The position numbers and the translations under genes were made by a program. The notes under the pieces are model-generated. The model ran no database searches, was not told the origin of the DNA, and worked only from the letters and a program-made list of their open reading frames with translations. DNA of 64,000 bases from JAAXKN01 sp036261625 (GTDB lineage: Bacteria > Bacteroidota > Ignavibacteria > Ignavibacteriales > SURF-24), in assembly GCA_036261625.1 (NCBI GenBank), contig DATAKL010000057.1:124001-188000 (forward strand), given 5' to 3'. Positions 8,558-18,457 of this stretch are shown here, in pieces. How positions within the stretch are numbered: the first letter of the stretch is position 1; each line of letters starts with the position of its first letter.

Positions 8558-9467
8558 AAAAGTTAAGATCATTTTAGGCTATACGCTGGTCTGCATAATC
8601 TGGGGCTCTACATGGATGGCAATAAGAATAGGGCTCGATTCGGTTTCCCCTATTCTATCGGCCGGTTTCAGGTTTTCTTTGGCCTCTGCAGCGCTCTATA
8701 TCTACATGAAGTATAAGGGAGTTAAGATACAGACCGACAGGCGCTCCGTTGTACTCTATATTATTCTCGGTGTATTCTCATTTGTAATTCCATTTGGACT
8801 TTCCTACTGGGGGCAAAACTACATACCAAGCTGGCTTGCCGCAATTTTGTTTGCCGTGATGCCCTTTTTTGTGCTCATTTTTTCGCGTGCGGCAATACCC
8901 GGTGAAAAGATAACGAGCGACAAAGTAGCTGCAATGATTCTGGGGTTCTTAGGTATTGTTGTAATATTCTCAAAAAACCTCACCTGGAGTCAGGGCTTCA
9001 GTTTCTGGGGTATGATGGCCGTTTTATTTGGGGCCGTCCTGCAGGCCGCAATTGCCGTAATGGTTAAAAAATACGGTGAGCACCTGCATCCACTCTCCAT
9101 GAATTTTATTCCGATTTTGATCTGCGGGGTTTCACTTACCATAGCAGGTCTTATTTTTGAGGATATTTCGGCCATAAAGCTCGATTCGAAGGCTCTTATT
9201 TCAATTACATATCTGGCCATTTTCGGCACAATTGTCACTTTTACCACTTATTACTGGCTGCTTAAGAGAATTAACATTATTTTGCTTTCCCTTACCTCAT
9301 TCGTCACTCCTATTGTAGCCCTCATTCTGGGAGGCTTTATTATGGGGGAAATGTTTACTTCGAGAGATTTACTGGGAAGTTCATTAGTGCTAATAGCCAT
9401 TTTATTTGCTAATTTTAAGGGCCTCAGAAATTATTTTGTGGCGCAAAGAGCAGGGGTAAATGATTAA
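8547..9467 (+). CDS. EamA/DMT-family transporter
   Basis: A 306-residue inner-membrane protein with about ten hydrophobic helices arranged as two repeats of five, the layout of EamA (drug/metabolite transporter) permeases. The opening YTLVCIIWGSTWMAIRIGL is typical. Substrate cannot be told from sequence. It overlaps the upstream gene by 11 bp and the downstream folB by 8 bp. Confidence 0.88.
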   Translation: MNSEKVKIILGYTLVCIIWGSTWMAIRIGLDSVSPILSAGFRFSLASAALYIYMKYKGVKIQTDRRSVVLYIILGVFSFVIPFGLSYWGQNYIPSWLAAILFAVMPFFVLIFSRAAIPGEKITSDKVAAMILGFLGIVVIFSKNLTWSQGFSFWGMMAVLFGAVLQAAIAVMVKKYGEHLHPLSMNFIPILICGVSLTIAGLIFEDISAIKLDSKALISITYLAIFGTIVTFTTYYWLLKRINIILLSLTSFVTPIVALILGGFIMGEMFTSRDLLGSSLVLIAILFANFKGLRNYFVAQRAGVND

Positions 9468-9831
9468 CGTTATAAGAATAAAAAGAGCAACTTTTTACGG
9501 ATATCACGGATTCTTTTCAGAAGAACAGAACCTCGGAGGAAAATTCGAGGCAGACGTGGATATTTATACCAACTTCCAGGATGCCTCGGGGCACGATAAC
9601 CTGAAGGAAACAGTCGATTACGACAAGGTGTATAAGTATATCTGCAGTCTTGCTTTGGAACAAAAGTACAAGCTTATTGAAACTCTTGCCATGCATATTG
9701 CCGACGGACTTCTTCGTGATTTCTCAAGGATCGAGAAAATAGCCGTAAGGGTAAGAAAACTTAACGTTCCCGTAGGAGGCTATGTGGATCATGTTGAAGC
9801 TGAGGTCGTTAAAAGCAGAGAAGAAATTTAA
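9460..9831 (+). CDS. folB: Dihydroneopterin aldolase
   Basis: Converts 7,8-dihydroneopterin to 6-hydroxymethyl-dihydropterin and glycolaldehyde in folate synthesis. The 123-residue length is normal. Seen are the start IRIKRATFYGYHGFFSEEQNLGGKFE, with the family's GxHG-like region, and the segment ETVDYDKVYKYI, followed by KLIETLAMHIAD with the conserved Glu. It overlaps the transporter gene by 8 bp, and folK, the next pathway step, follows about 50 bp downstream. Confidence 0.93.
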   Translation: MINVIRIKRATFYGYHGFFSEEQNLGGKFEADVDIYTNFQDASGHDNLKETVDYDKVYKYICSLALEQKYKLIETLAMHIADGLLRDFSRIEKIAVRVRKLNVPVGGYVDHVEAEVVKSREEI

Positions 9832-9882
9832 GTAAATCTGGTCTATTTGAACATTTTTTACACCGGGAACGTTTTAAGGGTT

Positions 9883-10380
9883 ATGACTAATAATATATTT
9901 CTTGGACTGGGATCGAATAAGGGCGACAGGCTGGCCTATCTGAAGGAAGCTGTAAGTAAAATCAGGGCCGACAGAATGACCCAGGTAGACAGGATATCTT
10001 CGGTTTATGAAACCGAGCCTTACGGGCTCAAGGAACAGAACCAGTTCCTGAATGCTGTAATTCAGATCAGTTCTGAACGCTCTTTGGAAGAACTTCATCC
10101 CTGGATAAAGAGCCTGGAAAAAGAGATCGGGCGCAAGGAGGGACCTAAGTGGGGTCCCAGGGAAATTGACATAGACCTTCTTTTCTATAACGATACAGTC
10201 TTCTCCAGTCAAAAGCTGACAGTGCCTCATAAGGAGGTGCTCTTAAGGGATTTTGTGCTTGTTCCGCTTGAGGAAATTGCCCCTGAGTTCGAACATCCCG
10301 TCCTCAGAAAAAAAATCTCTGAAATCGGTACCGCTCAGCTGGAGCAACTGATACTAAAGAAATTTTCAACAGAGTTGTAA
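9883..10380 (+). CDS. folK: 2-amino-4-hydroxy-6-hydroxymethyldihydropteridine pyrophosphokinase
   Basis: HPPK transfers pyrophosphate from ATP to 6-hydroxymethyl-dihydropterin. The protein begins MTNNIFLGLGSNKGDR, which matches the usual family start. A TTG 36 bp upstream (9847) would add 12 residues with no family counterpart, and AAGGG precedes the ATG chosen here. Motifs seen: YETEPYG, QNQFLNAV, and GPKWGPREIDIDLLFY with the two Asp residues that hold magnesium. It directly follows folB, the preceding enzyme of the pathway. Confidence 0.94.
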   Translation: MTNNIFLGLGSNKGDRLAYLKEAVSKIRADRMTQVDRISSVYETEPYGLKEQNQFLNAVIQISSERSLEELHPWIKSLEKEIGRKEGPKWGPREIDIDLLFYNDTVFSSQKLTVPHKEVLLRDFVLVPLEEIAPEFEHPVLRKKISEIGTAQLEQLILKKFSTEL

Positions 10381-10416
10381 ATTTAATTATCATTAAAAAC
10401 ATTTGGGAGCTGGCAT

Positions 10417-11067
10417 TTGCTTAATACTGATATAAAGTTTATTGCTATTGAAGGAGTTATTGGAGCCGGCAAGACCTCTCTAGCCCGCAAGTTAGCTGAA
10501 AAGATCAGAGCCAATCTTGTTCTTGAACAGTTTGAACAGAATCCTTTTCTTGAAAAATTCTACGGCGACAGGAAACGCTATTCGTTCCAGACACAGATGT
10601 TTTTCCTTGTAAACAGGTTTAAACAGCTTCAGCAGCTTGATCAGGAAAACCTGTTCAGCCAGTTTCTGGTCTCTGATTATATCTTTGATAAAGACAGGAT
10701 ATTTGCTTATTTAAATCTTGAAGGGGACGAACTGAAGCTCTATGAGACTCTTTTTCCCCTTCTTTACCGTGACTTGAGAAAACCCGATCTGGTGGTTTTT
10801 CTGCAGTCGAGCCTAGACAGGCTGATGTATAACATAAAAAAAAGAAACAGAAGAATTGAAAGAAACATCACGCGCAGCTACATTGAGGAGCTGAGCGAAG
10901 CTTACAACAACTTCTTCTTTAAATATAACAGTACCCCGCTGCTCATTGTCAATACCACGGAAATTGATTTTGTGCATAATGAAAAGGATTTTGATGAACT
11001 TTACGTTCAGATATTCAGGAAAGACAGGGGTATAAATGAATACTTTAAACCCGAATCAAAAGGTTAG
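10417..11067 (+). CDS. Deoxynucleoside kinase
   Basis: Phosphorylates deoxynucleosides for salvage of DNA precursors. The Walker A loop GVIGAGKT spans residues 13-20. The DYIFDKDRIFAYLNL segment contains the DR motif of the dCK/dGK family, and a lid-like run of basic residues (KKRNRRIERNITRSY) follows. The start is TTG, supported by a GGGAGC ribosome site and by the family's usual distance to the P-loop. Substrate base preference is not evident. It lies between folK and a small membrane protein in a same-strand run. Confidence 0.88.
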   Translation: MLNTDIKFIAIEGVIGAGKTSLARKLAEKIRANLVLEQFEQNPFLEKFYGDRKRYSFQTQMFFLVNRFKQLQQLDQENLFSQFLVSDYIFDKDRIFAYLNLEGDELKLYETLFPLLYRDLRKPDLVVFLQSSLDRLMYNIKKRNRRIERNITRSYIEELSEAYNNFFFKYNSTPLLIVNTTEIDFVHNEKDFDELYVQIFRKDRGINEYFKPESKG

Positions 11068-11069
11068 AC

Positions 11070-11333
11070 ATGCTCTTTAGATTAATATTTTGGTCAATAA
11101 TTTTTTATTTTATTTTTAAGTTCATACGCAGAATTATAAATGCTTTTATGCTGCAGATGAATGCCCGCAACAGAAGCGGCCATGATGTAAATGGCCCGGG
11201 GGTCTATCAGAACGGGCAGACGAGGACAAAGAACCACTATAATATTAATGAAAAAGACATTGTGGAAGCAAAGTTCGAAGAAATAAAGCCGGACGAAAAA
11301 GAAAAAGAAAAGAAAGACCCGGATAAAGAATAA
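11070..11333 (+). CDS. Small membrane-anchored protein (DUF4834-like)
   Basis: An 87-residue protein with one N-terminal hydrophobic helix (residues 2-28), a short linker, and a very charged tail rich in Lys, Glu and Asp. This layout resembles the DUF4834 proteins of Bacteroidota, although I could not confirm the family. It begins 2 bp after the deoxynucleoside kinase stop, so it is co-transcribed. No function is known. Confidence 0.55.
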   Translation: MLFRLIFWSIIFYFIFKFIRRIINAFMLQMNARNRSGHDVNGPGVYQNGQTRTKNHYNINEKDIVEAKFEEIKPDEKEKEKKDPDKE

Positions 11334-11355
11334 CTTAAAAAGACGATTAAATAAA

Positions 11356-12459
11356 GTGTTTAAGAAGCTGATATATAACTTAACAAAGAAACTCTTTGCC
11401 CTGAAGGAAAATAACTCCCGCGATATAGGCAATCCTGAAAGTATACTGGTCGTCCGTCAGCATAACCAGCTTGGCGACCTGCTGGCATGCGTGCCTTTAT
11501 TCAGGGCGTTGAAGGAAACTTTCCCAAAGGCCCGGGTTACCGTAATTGTAAGCCCTCAGAATGCTTCGGCTATAAAAAAAAATAAGTATATCGACGAATA
11601 CTTTGTTTTTGATAAGAAGAAGATCTACTTACCCTCGTATTTTAATGAGTTCCTGAGGCTTTTAAGACAGCCTTACGACCTGGCCGTAGTGCCGGTTACG
11701 GTTTCCATATCCTTTACGAGCAACCTTATGGCCCGCCTGGCTAACGCAAAGGCGAGAATAGGCGTCAGGTCTCTTAACGGAACTCTTAACCGTTACCATT
11801 TCCTCTTCGACAGGAAAGTTTCGATGGACTGGATGAGGCATCCAGATCAGAATGTCTCGGAATTCTGCCTGGAGATCCTTCGCCCCTTCGGAATAAGTAC
11901 AAGCGACTGCTCCTCAGAAATTACATTTGATTCTTCAGATACCGGTAAGGCACGCCAATTTATTAATTCAAACGGCCTCAGGGGCAAGGAACTACTTATC
12001 GGGCTTCACGTAGGAGCCGGAAAACCTCCTAACCGCTGGCCACTAATGAAATACGCCGAACTGATTGAAAGATTAAATAAAAGCTATAACGCCGGATTTT
12101 TCCTTACCGGCAGCTCGGCCGATATGGAAGAAATTGATTATCTTAGGAAATATATTACAGTCAAGCCTTCATTGTTCCTCAACAGGACAATTCCTGAGGT
12201 TGCAGCTCTTGTCAGTGAGGCTGATCTCTTCGTTACAAACGATACTGGGATAATGCACGTTGCCGGTACTACCACAACACCGCAGGTTTCCATCTTCGGT
12301 CCCACTAACCCGTACAACTGGGCGCCTGTAGGCGGGAACAAGGTATTTATCAGAAAGTCAGACATAATTGACGAGGTTTCTGTCGATGAAGTCTACGCTT
12401 TGTGCCAAAAGGCTCTTTCGGAAAAAAACAGGTCCAGAACCTGGGATCTTAGGATTTAA
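11356..12459 (+). CDS. Glycosyltransferase family 9 (heptosyltransferase-like)
   Basis: A 367-residue GT-B fold enzyme of the ADP-heptose:LPS heptosyltransferase family. Seen are VVRQHNQLGDLLACVPLFRALKE near residue 33 (the family's G-D-x-L-x-x-P motif), LHVGAGKPPNRWPLMKYAEL at the start of the C-terminal Rossmann domain, and the donor-site block TNDTGIMHVAG followed by SIFGPTNPYNWAP. It probably adds a sugar to the lipopolysaccharide core at the cytoplasmic face. The start is GTG. Exact donor and acceptor are unknown. Confidence 0.87.
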   Translation: MFKKLIYNLTKKLFALKENNSRDIGNPESILVVRQHNQLGDLLACVPLFRALKETFPKARVTVIVSPQNASAIKKNKYIDEYFVFDKKKIYLPSYFNEFLRLLRQPYDLAVVPVTVSISFTSNLMARLANAKARIGVRSLNGTLNRYHFLFDRKVSMDWMRHPDQNVSEFCLEILRPFGISTSDCSSEITFDSSDTGKARQFINSNGLRGKELLIGLHVGAGKPPNRWPLMKYAELIERLNKSYNAGFFLTGSSADMEEIDYLRKYITVKPSLFLNRTIPEVAALVSEADLFVTNDTGIMHVAGTTTTPQVSIFGPTNPYNWAPVGGNKVFIRKSDIIDEVSVDEVYALCQKALSEKNRSRTWDLRI

Positions 12460-12501
12460 TTATTTTTAGGAAAGTAAGAAATTAAAGGAAGCAGGAACCG
12501 G

Positions 12502-14085
12502 ATGCAGACCCAAAGGCATCTTGCAGCAATTGACGTTGGCACTAACTCTTTCCACCTCATTGTGGTAAGAACCAACGAAAACGGAAGCTTTGAAATAGTT
12601 GACCGCGAGAAGGAAGTAATTCGCCTCGGCCTGGGGAGCAGCCCCGACAGGAAGCACATACAGTTAGATGCCCAGGAAAGAGCAATTGCCACCCTTAAAC
12701 GTTTTAAGACTATTGCCTCATCCTATGATGCCCGCGTGCGTGCTGTTGCAACCAGCGCCGTGCGCGAAAGCCTGAACCGCGATGAATTTATAAGAAAAGT
12801 CTACGATGAAACAGGAATTGAAATTGAAGTCATAAGCGGCATTGAAGAAGCCCGCCTGATCTATCTGGGCATACTTCAGGCAGTTCCCGTCTTTAACAAT
12901 AAAGTCCTTTCCATTGATATCGGCGGCGGAAGTACAGAGATGATAATAGGCCAGCAGGGCAGAATGCTTTTCGCCAAGAGCCTTAAGCTGGGGGCAGTGC
13001 GCTTAAGCCAGATGTTCTTCCCGGATTATGAGGTTACAAAGTCCGCAGTTGAAAAATGCACCCGATGGGTCGAAGGGGAAATCTATCAGACAGTAAAAGA
13101 GATTAAGAGACTAGGCTTCGAGACTGCCATAGGTGCCTCGGGCACAATTATGGCCGCGGCTTTAATGATTCAGGCAAAAAAAACGGGCTCAATGCCTGAT
13201 AATATGCTCCTTAATAACTATACATTCACTACAGGTGACCTCGGGAAAATTACAGATTCAGTACTGAAGAAAACGACCATTAAGGAAAGAAAAAAGATCA
13301 CCGGGCTCGATGAAAAAAGAGCCGACATAATTCCGGCAGGACTCATTATACTTAACACCATTGCCCGAAGCCTCAGTCTTAAGGAAATTATTGTCTCAGG
13401 CTACGCCTTAAGGGAAGGGACAATTCTGGACTTTATGCACAAGATGAGGCCTCATGAAGGCAAGGCCGGAATTGAGGACATAAGGGTGCAGAGCGTACAG
13501 AAGCTTGCCGAGATGTGCAACTACGACAAAGTGCACTCACTTCACGTCTGCGGCCTGGCTCTTCAGCTCTACGACCAGCTTGAGGAGCTCCACCGCCTGG
13601 GACCTGAAAGCAGGGAATACCTGGAGGCTGCGGCAATACTGCACGACGTGGGATACCACATATCGCACTCACAGCACCATAAGCACAGCTATTATATCAT
13701 AAGAAATTCCGAAATACTCGGCTTCAGCGAAAATGAAATTGAAATTATAGCCCAGACCGCGCGTTATCACAGGAAAAGCTACCCCAAGCCGAGTCATAAC
13801 GATTTCAGCAAGATGTCTGAAAAACACAAATCGTTGATAAAAATGCTGGCTTCCATATTGAGAGTTGCCGATTCACTCGACCGCACGCATGCTTCCCTGA
13901 TAAAAAGTATAAAAGCGGAAATAGACCCCAAAACCATCCATCTTATCCTGTTTTACAGGAGCGATTACCCGGAGATTGAACTCTGGAACCTGGAGAGAAG
14001 AAAAGGGCTTCTGGAGGAGGTTTTCGGCCGTCAGCTCATGGTTTCAGCTGAAAAAACCGCCGTTAAAGAGGCCGCAAATATCTGA
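12502..14085 (+). CDS. Ppx/GppA exopolyphosphatase family protein with HD-like C-terminal domain
   Basis: A 527-residue protein of the actin-like ASKHA fold. AAIDVGTNSFHLIVV (residues 8-22) and SIDIGGGSTEMIIG are the two phosphate loops; the C-terminal part has AAILHDVGYHISHSQHHKH, an HD-domain helix pair as in long bacterial Ppx proteins. It should hydrolyse inorganic polyphosphate and/or the 5'-phosphate of pppGpp, so it may link phosphate stores and the stringent response. Length matches Ppx (about 510) well. Confidence 0.92.
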   Translation: MQTQRHLAAIDVGTNSFHLIVVRTNENGSFEIVDREKEVIRLGLGSSPDRKHIQLDAQERAIATLKRFKTIASSYDARVRAVATSAVRESLNRDEFIRKVYDETGIEIEVISGIEEARLIYLGILQAVPVFNNKVLSIDIGGGSTEMIIGQQGRMLFAKSLKLGAVRLSQMFFPDYEVTKSAVEKCTRWVEGEIYQTVKEIKRLGFETAIGASGTIMAAALMIQAKKTGSMPDNMLLNNYTFTTGDLGKITDSVLKKTTIKERKKITGLDEKRADIIPAGLIILNTIARSLSLKEIIVSGYALREGTILDFMHKMRPHEGKAGIEDIRVQSVQKLAEMCNYDKVHSLHVCGLALQLYDQLEELHRLGPESREYLEAAAILHDVGYHISHSQHHKHSYYIIRNSEILGFSENEIEIIAQTARYHRKSYPKPSHNDFSKMSEKHKSLIKMLASILRVADSLDRTHASLIKSIKAEIDPKTIHLILFYRSDYPEIELWNLERRKGLLEEVFGRQLMVSAEKTAVKEAANI

Positions 14086-14223
14086 AGTTTCCACGAGGGC
14101 TTCGGGCCAGAAAACATTATATTTACTGCCGTTACAAATTTCCCGCCAAAAATCAATAATTTTTGCTTTTAATATTACTCATAATTATATTTGATAACTA
14201 AAATATTAAACCAGAATCAGATT

Positions 14224-15519
14224 ATGCAAAAAGTATATATAAAAGATCTATCACAATATGTAGATCAAACGGTAACCTTAAGAGGCTGGCTCTACAATAA
14301 AAGATCCAGCGGCAAGGTAAAATTTGTAATCTTAAGAGACGGAACGGGCCTTCTTCAGTGTGTCGTTTTCAAGGGAAACGTTACACCTGAGGTTTTTGAA
14401 GAGGCAGACAAACTCGGCCAGGAATCATCTCTTGAAGTTACAGGAAAAATTAAGGCCGAGCCCCGCGCTGTAGGCGGCTATGAAATGGACGTATTGGATC
14501 TTAAGCCGATTTCAGAGGCAACCGACTATCCAATTACTCCCAAGGAACACGGAGTGGAATTCCTTATGGATAAGCGCCACCTGTGGCTCCGTTCGCAGCG
14601 CCAGACGGCAATCCTTAAGATCCGCCACAGAATAGTTAAGGCCGTACGCGACTTTTTTGATGACCGCGGCTTTACTTTAATGGATGCCCCGATCATTACC
14701 CCGAGTGCTTGCGAGGGTACTTCCACCTTATTTGCAACTGACTATTTTGATTTGGGCAAGGCTTACCTCACACAGTCGGGACAGCTTTATGCCGAGGCAG
14801 GCGCCATGGCATTGGGCAAGGTTTATTCCTTCGGACCCACATTCCGCGCCGAGAAGTCGAAGACCAGGCGCCACCTGACTGAATTCTGGATGGTTGAGCC
14901 TGAAGTGGCCTTCAACGATCTTAATGACGACATGGATCTGGCTGAGGAGTTTCTGGAATATATCGTGCAGACTGTCTTAAAGGACAGGGCAGAGGAGCTT
15001 AAGATCCTGGAGCGCGATACGACAAAGCTTGAGACCGTAAAAAGGCCTTTCCCCAGAATTTCATACGACGAGGCCGTTGAAATACTCCACAAAAACGGAA
15101 TTAACTTTGAATACGGCAACGACCTGGGCGGAACCGATGAAACAGTTGTATCCAGCCAGTTCGACCGGCCTGTAATGGTGCACCGCTATCCGGCAGAGGT
15201 CAAGGCTTTCTATATGAAGCGCGACCCTGAGAACCCGAACCTGGCTTTGGCCGTTGATGTGCTGGCCCCCGAGGGTTACGGCGAAATCATTGGCGGAAGC
15301 CAGAGGGAAGATAACCTCGAACTTCTGCTCGAAAGAATTAAAAAACATGAACTTCCGCAGGAAGCTTTTGAGTGGTACCTGGATTTAAGACGTTTCGGTT
15401 CAGTACCCCATTCGGGCTTCGGGCTTGGAATTGAAAGGACTGTAGCCTGGATCTGCGGTCTTGAGCACGTAAGAGAGACAATTCCTTTTGCAAGAATGAT
15501 CTACAGGAACACTCCCTAG
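14224..15519 (+). CDS. asnS: Asparaginyl-tRNA synthetase
   Basis: Class IIb aminoacyl-tRNA synthetase. An N-terminal OB fold (TLRGWLYNKRSSGKVKFVILRD) binds the anticodon; the catalytic core has motif 2 (FRAEKSKTRRHLTEFWMVEPE) and motif 3 (GFGLGIERTVAWICG). The ending ETIPFARMIYRNTP favours Asn over Asp specificity. At 431 residues it belongs to the compact form of the enzyme. The ATG at 14224 is chosen because the first family-like residues (QKVYIKDL) follow directly; an upstream TTG at 14191 would add 11 unrelated residues. Confidence 0.93.
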   Translation: MQKVYIKDLSQYVDQTVTLRGWLYNKRSSGKVKFVILRDGTGLLQCVVFKGNVTPEVFEEADKLGQESSLEVTGKIKAEPRAVGGYEMDVLDLKPISEATDYPITPKEHGVEFLMDKRHLWLRSQRQTAILKIRHRIVKAVRDFFDDRGFTLMDAPIITPSACEGTSTLFATDYFDLGKAYLTQSGQLYAEAGAMALGKVYSFGPTFRAEKSKTRRHLTEFWMVEPEVAFNDLNDDMDLAEEFLEYIVQTVLKDRAEELKILERDTTKLETVKRPFPRISYDEAVEILHKNGINFEYGNDLGGTDETVVSSQFDRPVMVHRYPAEVKAFYMKRDPENPNLALAVDVLAPEGYGEIIGGSQREDNLELLLERIKKHELPQEAFEWYLDLRRFGSVPHSGFGLGIERTVAWICGLEHVRETIPFARMIYRNTP

Positions 15520-15651
15520 ATCAGATCCGAGTTATTAATCCACATTTAACACCTGGATGAATCTTTTTTTTCAGTTTCATCCCAAGGCTAAGTGGATTTA
15601 ATTGTAAGTTCCTTTAGGATTTTGAAATCAGTTTTTAGGATTTATACATTT

Positions 15652-16167
15652 ATGCCTTTAGAACTAATCTTATTTGTATTATTTGCACTCATAGCTGCAG
15701 TTTCAGCTGTGGTTATGATTACAAGGCCTAACCCTGTAATGAGCGCAATATTCCTGGTCATAAACTTCTTTGCGCTTGCAGGTTTGTACCTTCTGCTTAA
15801 CGCCCAGTTTATTGCCGTTGTGCAGGTGATCGTATACGCAGGTGCAATAATGGTACTGTTCTTGTTTGTGCTGATGCTTCTGAATACCAAAAGTGAACAC
15901 AAGCTCTTAAGCGGGCAGAACAGGACCAAGATTTTTGCCATTGTGCTTGCAGCCTTCATTTTTGCACAGATAGCTTACCTGATATTCTTCTCCAGTCCCT
16001 CGGGTAACTTGTCGCCTGAAGTACAGGCAAGCATCAAGGCCGGCACCATTGAGGAAATTGGGCACGAGCTTTATACAAATTATATTCTTCCTTTCGAAGC
16101 CGCAGGATTTTTGCTTCTCGCAGCTACGATAGGCGCACTGGTTCTTGCAAAAAAGAAATTCGAATAA
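15652..16167 (+). CDS. nuoJ: NADH-quinone oxidoreductase subunit J
   Basis: Membrane-arm subunit of complex I, 171 residues with five predicted helices. The IVYAGAIMVLFLFVLMLL segment (around residue 60) is the characteristic pi-bulge helix TM3 region. The ATG at 15652 fits the family start (MPLELILFVLFALIAAVSAVVM); a GTG 60 bp upstream would add a non-family leader. It is the first gene of a nuoJKLMN run; nuoA-I are not in the window. Confidence 0.93.
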   Translation: MPLELILFVLFALIAAVSAVVMITRPNPVMSAIFLVINFFALAGLYLLLNAQFIAVVQVIVYAGAIMVLFLFVLMLLNTKSEHKLLSGQNRTKIFAIVLAAFIFAQIAYLIFFSSPSGNLSPEVQASIKAGTIEEIGHELYTNYILPFEAAGFLLLAATIGALVLAKKKFE

Positions 16168-16200
16168 TTTCCCCGGCAATATTTATTTAAGACAAATACT

Positions 16201-16509
16201 ATGAATGTAATACCAATTGAATATTATCTGACTCTGAGCGCCTTCATGTTTGCAACCGGAGTTACCGGCGTACTGATCAGGAAAAATGCCATAGTTGTTT
16301 TCATGTGCATAGAGCTCATGTTAAACTCGGCAAATCTTACGCTTGTTGCCTTTTCATCCTACCTGGGAAGTTCAGCAGGGCATATCTTTGTGTTTTTTGT
16401 TATGACCGTTGCTGCTGCCGAGGCTGCAGTGGGTCTTGCTATTATAATAGCAATCTTCAGAAATAAATTAACTGTTAACATAGACGAGATCAACATCTTT
16501 AAGTGGTAA
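16201..16509 (+). CDS. nuoK: NADH-quinone oxidoreductase subunit K
   Basis: A 102-residue, three-helix membrane subunit homologous to part of MrpC antiporters. The conserved Glu of CIELMLNSANLTLVAF and the one in VAAAEAAVGLAIIIAIFR lie in helices 2 and 3 and are part of the proton path. Length is exactly as expected. It is 33 bp after nuoJ and 7 bp before nuoL. Confidence 0.96.
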   Translation: MNVIPIEYYLTLSAFMFATGVTGVLIRKNAIVVFMCIELMLNSANLTLVAFSSYLGSSAGHIFVFFVMTVAAAEAAVGLAIIIAIFRNKLTVNIDEINIFKW

Positions 16510-16516
16510 AGAATTA

Positions 16517-18454
16517 ATGGTCAACTACATTTATCTTACAATCCTGCTCCCCCTGTTAGGTTTTTTAATTAATGGGGTTTTCGGGAAGAGAATTAAAAAC
16601 GAGAAGCTGATCGGCGCAATCGGAAGCGGTGCTGTCGGTTTGTCTTTCCTGATTGTTCTAATAACCTTCTTCCAGACACTTCAGCTCCCGGTAGGGGAGA
16701 GAAGGCAGGAAGTTGAACTTTTCACCTGGCTGAGTGCAGGCGGTCTTAATGTTAAATTTGCTTATCTCGTCGACCAGCTTTCACTCGTTATGGCTCTTGT
16801 TGTAACAGGCGTGGGTTTCTTAATCCATGTCTATTCAATAGGATACATGCACGGCGACAAGAGCTTCTGGCGCTTTTTTGCATATCTGAACCTCTTCATC
16901 TTTGCCATGATGAATCTGATTCTGGCTGATAACTTCGTGCTTCTTTTCTTAGGATGGGAAGGCGTGGGACTCTGCAGCTACTTGCTTATCGGATTCTGGT
17001 ACAACAGGAAGTTCGAAAAAGGCACTACGAGCCAGGCCGCAAAAAAAGCTTTTGTTGTTAACAGGATAGGCGACTTCGGTTTCCTGCTCGGAATGTTTTT
17101 AATATTTATGACTTTCGACAGCCTGAACTTTCAGGAGGTCTTCTCAAAGGCTGAACTTTTCCCGGTAAGCGAAAAGGTGTTCAGCTTTATTGCTTTATTC
17201 TTGTTTATAGGCGCAACCGGCAAATCGGCACAGATTCCTCTGTTTGTCTGGCTGCCGGATGCTATGGCGGGCCCGACACCTGTTTCGGCTCTTATTCACG
17301 CTGCCACAATGGTTACGGCAGGCGTTTATATGGTTGCCCGCTGCTCAATTATCTTTGCTTCAGCACCGGCTATAATGACTTTAATTGCCGTAGTAGGACT
17401 TCTTACTGCATTCTTTGCCGCAACGGTGGGGCTTGTGCAGAACGATATTAAAAAGGTCCTGGCCTATTCAACCGTAAGCCAGCTTGGCTACATGTTCCTG
17501 GCCATGGGTGTGGGAGCATTTACCTCCGGCATATTCCACGTAATGACGCACGCTTTCTTTAAGGCGCTTTTATTCCTTGGCGCCGGCTCTGTAATACACT
17601 CCATGCACGATGAGCAGGATATCAGGCACTACGGCGGACTGAAAAAATATATGCCCAGGACATACCTTACATTTTTAATTGCAGCTCTTGCAATTTCAGG
17701 TTTCCCGGGGCTTTCAGGCTTCTTCAGCAAGGATGAGATCCTGTGGTATGCTTATGCGCAGGGAAATATTGTTCTTTGGATCGTGGGCGTTTTAACAGCC
17801 GTTATGACGGCCTTCTATATGTTCCGTCTAGTATTCCTTACATTCTACGGAAAGGAAAGATTCTCTCATGACGTGCATCCTCATGAATCTCCTTCACTTA
17901 TGACGGTGCCTTTAATGGTGCTTGCATTCCTGTCCGTTGTTGGAGGCTACATCGGTCTTCCTGCCATTTTCTCAGGTGAAGGCGGAAACCTTTTTGAAAG
18001 CTGGCTTGCCCCCGTTTTCACGAGCGCCGAAAGGAAGCTTGAAGTCTACGGCTCTCATACGCACTCAGAAGAGTTTCTTTTGATGTTTGTTTCTGTTGTG
18101 GCAGCCTTGGGCTCAATATACTTTGCTTATTATGTCTACACAAAGAGGCAGGATATTGCAGAAAGGACCTCGCAGAAGTTTAAGGGGCTCTACAGGCTCT
18201 TACTTAATAAGTATTTTGTCGATGAAGCCTATGAAGCTGCCGTTGTTCAGCCGATACAGAAAGGTTCAGAGACATTGCTCTGGAAATTTACAGACAGTAA
18301 AATTATCGACGGAGTTGTAAACGGCTCTGCAGCCTTAATAGACAGGACAGCCGGTTTCATCCGCCGTTTTCAAACAGGTGTGGCTCAGTTCTATGCCCTT
18401 ATAATGATAGCGGGCATTGCAATAGCTTTATTCTGGATAATAATAAGCCTATAA
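16517..18454 (+). CDS. nuoL: NADH-quinone oxidoreductase subunit L
   Basis: Distal antiporter-like proton-pumping subunit of complex I, 645 residues with about 16 helices. Seen are LGWEGVGLCSYLLIGFW, the broken-helix region WLPDAMAGPTPVSALIHAATMVTAGVYM, and DIKKVLAYSTVSQLGYM. The C-terminal extension after residue 510 should form the long lateral helix along the membrane arm. It is 3 bp upstream of nuoM. Confidence 0.96.
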   Translation: MVNYIYLTILLPLLGFLINGVFGKRIKNEKLIGAIGSGAVGLSFLIVLITFFQTLQLPVGERRQEVELFTWLSAGGLNVKFAYLVDQLSLVMALVVTGVGFLIHVYSIGYMHGDKSFWRFFAYLNLFIFAMMNLILADNFVLLFLGWEGVGLCSYLLIGFWYNRKFEKGTTSQAAKKAFVVNRIGDFGFLLGMFLIFMTFDSLNFQEVFSKAELFPVSEKVFSFIALFLFIGATGKSAQIPLFVWLPDAMAGPTPVSALIHAATMVTAGVYMVARCSIIFASAPAIMTLIAVVGLLTAFFAATVGLVQNDIKKVLAYSTVSQLGYMFLAMGVGAFTSGIFHVMTHAFFKALLFLGAGSVIHSMHDEQDIRHYGGLKKYMPRTYLTFLIAALAISGFPGLSGFFSKDEILWYAYAQGNIVLWIVGVLTAVMTAFYMFRLVFLTFYGKERFSHDVHPHESPSLMTVPLMVLAFLSVVGGYIGLPAIFSGEGGNLFESWLAPVFTSAERKLEVYGSHTHSEEFLLMFVSVVAALGSIYFAYYVYTKRQDIAERTSQKFKGLYRLLLNKYFVDEAYEAAVVQPIQKGSETLLWKFTDSKIIDGVVNGSAALIDRTAGFIRRFQTGVAQFYALIMIAGIAIALFWIIISL

Positions 18455-18457
18455 TAT